8,240 nt of DNA from GCA-2716065 sp036123135 (lineage in GTDB: Bacteria; Bacteroidota; Bacteroidia; Flavobacteriales_D; Parvicellaceae), in assembly GCA_036123135.1 (NCBI GenBank), contig JAZADZ010000021.1:1-8240 (forward strand). Reading direction: 5' to 3'. Below the pieces are notes generated by a model. It was not told where the DNA came from. It did no database searches and saw only the letters and a list, made by a program, of their open reading frames with translations. Shown here piece after piece: positions 6,628-8,240 of this stretch. A program made the position numbers and the translations under genes. Within the stretch, counting starts at the first letter, position 1, and every line of letters begins with the position of its first letter.

Positions 6628-7548
6628 ATGCCTTTTTCACTAATTTCTGATTCCTTTTTCTTTATACTTCTATTAATCGTTTTGTACAAAACTATTATGA
6701 TTATTCCTGAGCGTTCAGCATGGGTAATCCAACGGCTTGGTAAATACAACAGAATATCTACTCCCGGATTTAAACTTAGAATTCCATTCATCGAATCAAT
6801 TGCATCAAAGGAAAACTTAAAGATTCAACAGCTTGATGTCAATGTTGAAACCAAAACTTTAGATGATGTTTTTGTAGATTTAAAGATTTCTGTTCAATAT
6901 CGTATTTTAAAAGACAAGGTTTACGAAGCATTTTACGAACTTGAAGACCCACATGGTCAGGTAGCATCCTATATTTTTGATGAAGTCAGGGCTGAGGTTC
7001 CAAAGCTTAGATTAGATGATGTTTTTGCTAAGAAAGAAGATATTGCAATTGCTGTTAGAGATAATATTTCTGAACAAATGCAGCAGTATGGATATAAAAT
7101 TGTAAAGACGTTGATTACAGACATTACTCCCGACGAGGTAGTAAAGGTGTCCATGAATAGAATCAATGCCGCCATGAGAGACAAAGAAGCTGCTGTTCAA
7201 GAGGCTGAGGCAGAAAAGATAACGATTGTAAAAAGAGCCGAAGCGGAGGCCGATAGCAAACGTCTTTCCGGAGAAGGTATTGCCCAACAACGACTTGAAA
7301 TCGTCAGAGGTTTCAAAGAGTCTGTCGAAGATTTCCAGAAGGCATTACAAGACGTTGATCCTCAGGAAATTATGCAATTTGTATTAATGACTCAGTATTT
7401 TGACACCCTTACCGCAATTGGATCAAACAGTACCAACAATACCATTATGGTTCCTCACTCCCCTGGAGGAATGAAAGATTTTCAGCAACAGATTATTGAT
7501 GGCACAATCATTGGAAAAAAAATGACAAAAGATTCTGAGAAAAAATAG
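6628..7548 (+). CDS. SPFH/band 7 (stomatin/prohibitin-like) membrane protein, HIR-like
   Basis: The 306-residue product has one N-terminal membrane anchor (about residues 9-26, FFFILLLIVLYKTIMII). The SPFH domain then begins with PERSAWVIQRLGKYNRISTPGF. Inside it are QQLDVNVETKTLDDVFVD (67-84), ISVQYRI, FDEVRAEVPKLRLDDVF (117-133), YGYKIVKTLITDITPDEVVK (154-173) and MNRINAAMRDKEAA. A charged, Ala/Glu-rich coiled coil follows (about 185-250, with AEAEKI and KRAEAEADSKRLSGEGIAQQR). The C-terminal part has FVLMTQYFDTLTAIG and MVPHSPGGM. Such proteins form large oligomeric rings or scaffolds in membrane microdomains and often partner with NfeD or FtsH-type proteases; no NfeD gene is adjacent. From memory, the core motifs closely match plant hypersensitive-induced reaction (HIR) proteins, more so than E. 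coli QmcA or HflK/C. It follows purL by 38 bases with no clear terminator or promoter, so read-through is plausible. The ATG at 6628 is preceded by an A-rich stretch and no Shine-Dalgarno sequence. Confidence 0.93.
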   Translation: MPFSLISDSFFFILLLIVLYKTIMIIPERSAWVIQRLGKYNRISTPGFKLRIPFIESIASKENLKIQQLDVNVETKTLDDVFVDLKISVQYRILKDKVYEAFYELEDPHGQVASYIFDEVRAEVPKLRLDDVFAKKEDIAIAVRDNISEQMQQYGYKIVKTLITDITPDEVVKVSMNRINAAMRDKEAAVQEAEAEKITIVKRAEAEADSKRLSGEGIAQQRLEIVRGFKESVEDFQKALQDVDPQEIMQFVLMTQYFDTLTAIGSNSTNNTIMVPHSPGGMKDFQQQIIDGTIIGKKMTKDSEKK

Positions 7549-7553
7549 GATTC

Positions 7554-7572
7554 CAATTTTCTTTTAAAATTG
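7554..7572 (+). terminator. Weak AT-rich hairpin after the SPFH gene, possible terminator
   Basis: CAATTTT (7554-7560) and AAAATTG (7566-7572) form a 7-bp stem with a 5-base loop, starting five bases after the SPFH stop codon. The short tail ATTTTCTCT is T-rich but not a clean U-tract, and the stem has only one G-C pair. It could end the purL-SPFH transcript, but stability is low. Confidence 0.35.
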
Positions 7573-7605
7573 ATTTTCTCTAGGCAACCATTTTAATTTA
7601 ATCCG

Positions 7606-7637
7606 TTTTAAAGTTTGGAAATGTAGTTGTAACTTTA
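7606..7637 (+). promoter_or_regulatory. Weak promoter candidate upstream of the secreted protein gene
   Basis: TAACTTTA at 7630-7637 matches the Bacteroidota -7 consensus TAnnTTTG except for the last base. A TTTT at 7606-7609 lies 20 bases upstream, in the range for the -33 element, but is also imperfect. This would place the transcription start about 25-30 bases before the ATG at 7671. The region is AT-rich, so a chance match is quite possible. The rest of the gap 7549-7670 holds only the hairpin listed separately. Confidence 0.22.
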
Positions 7638-7670
7638 TTCAATAATGTCTACCCACAAATCTTGGCACTC

Positions 7671-8240
7671 ATGAAAAAAATTCTTTTTTCTTTATTATTC
7701 ATTATTTCCTTCACTTTTTCGGGCTTAGCATCACATGTGCCTGGAGGAAATATAACGTATCAGTGTGTTGGTCCGAACACATATGTGGTTACGTTGACAT
7801 TATTTGAGGATTGTGGAACTGCATTTGAGACCAATGGACCAGAGCCCATTACTGTTTCGAACAATTGTGGGTTAAGTTTTGGTCCTACGATTAACCTTCC
7901 TAACATTGCTTTTCAGAGTGAAGTTTCTCAGCTGTGTCTCACCAATCTTCCCCAGAGTGAGTGCAATGGTGGAACACTTCCTGGTGTTTACATGCACGTT
8001 TGGCAAGACACGATTACATTGCCTGGTCCATGCGATAGTTGGACATTTTCATATTCTTCTTGTTGTAGAAACCAGTCCAACAATTTGGTTGGTACAGGGA
8101 ACAATTACTATTGGGAGTCTGTTTTAAACAGTACTACTGCTCCATGCAATACCTCTCCGGTTATTACTTCTCAGCCCATTCCGTATTATTGTGTTAATCA
8201 GCCAGTGGTATATAACTTTGGTGCTTACGAACCTGATGGT
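7671..8240 (+). CDS. Secreted cysteine-rich N-terminal part of a large surface protein (3'-partial)
   Basis: An ATG at 7671 opens a frame that runs to the window's end without a stop (190 codons). Residues 1-20 are a classic Sec signal peptide: MKK, a hydrophobic stretch ILFSLLFIISFTFSG, then LA-S with probable cleavage after Ala20. The mature start, SHVPGGNITYQCVGPNTYVV, followed by TLTLFEDCG, is the typical opening of very large Bacteroidota surface or gliding-associated proteins that often end in a T9SS sorting or gliding-motility C-terminal domain. Ten cysteines occur in the visible part (32, 48, 66, 89, 98, 121, 131, 132, 159, 174), including the pair in SSCCRNQSNN, suggesting disulphides outside the cell. 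The fragment ends in YEPDG, which could begin a cadherin-like DPDG repeat. The full size and C-terminal sorting signal cannot be seen. Shorter open frames that overlap it in other frames lack these features. Confidence 0.87.
   Translation, partial: MKKILFSLLFIISFTFSGLASHVPGGNITYQCVGPNTYVVTLTLFEDCGTAFETNGPEPITVSNNCGLSFGPTINLPNIAFQSEVSQLCLTNLPQSECNGGTLPGVYMHVWQDTITLPGPCDSWTFSYSSCCRNQSNNLVGTGNNYYWESVLNSTTAPCNTSPVITSQPIPYYCVNQPVVYNFGAYEPDG

Noticed and set aside
6969..7290. Two overlapping antisense open frames within the SPFH gene
   Set aside because: They are shadows of a well-supported coding region; their Cys/Leu/Ser-rich translations resemble no protein.
7879..8127. Plus-strand open frame of 82 codons
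   Set aside because: It overlaps in another frame the signal-peptide-bearing gene starting at 7671, which has clear family features and stays open to the edge.
1..8240. Search for CRISPR arrays, tRNA/rRNA genes, insertion sequences, toxin-antitoxin or defence genes
   Set aside because: No direct-repeat array, transposase, terminal inverted repeats or structural RNA was recognised by eye in any part of the window.

Overview
The window is AT-rich, gene-dense DNA from a member of the Bacteroidota, most likely a Flavobacteriales or Cryomorphaceae-like bacterium. Four things suggest this: an OmpA-family protein whose C-terminus has the Bacteroidota-style two-cysteine loop before the NRRTE motif; the start of a large secreted protein of the 'SHVPGGNITYQC' type seen in gliding and adhesion proteins of this phylum; the lack of Shine-Dalgarno sequences upstream of the starts; and a TAnnTTTG-type promoter element upstream of purL. 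The genus cannot be fixed from the sequence alone.

Layout. At the left edge is the 3' part of a plus-strand gene (2-1273) for a repeat-containing protein ending in an OmpA/peptidoglycan-associating domain. It converges on a minus-strand pair and shares a palindromic TTAA stop with it. The pair is a 10-12-segment membrane protein of unknown function (2904-4217, transcribed first) followed by a probable lipoprotein amidohydrolase of the YtcJ/AepA type (1270-2907), joined by an ATGA stop/start overlap. A short divergent intergenic region with a candidate purL promoter separates this pair from purL (4352-6589), the small-form FGAM synthase of de novo purine synthesis. Thirty-eight bases downstream is an SPFH/band-7 membrane protein (6628-7548) that looks strikingly like plant HIR proteins. 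After a gap of about 120 bp with a weak AT-rich hairpin, a secreted cysteine-rich protein starts at 7671 and runs off the right edge.

How the genes fit together. There is no obvious single pathway. The minus-strand pair is probably co-transcribed and translationally coupled. purL and the SPFH gene may share a transcript. The two edge genes are surface or envelope proteins. I see no mobile element, CRISPR array, tRNA, rRNA or defence system. The window looks like ordinary core-genome sequence with a few points worth checking, not a clearly novel system. No stretch over 300 bases lacks a gene.
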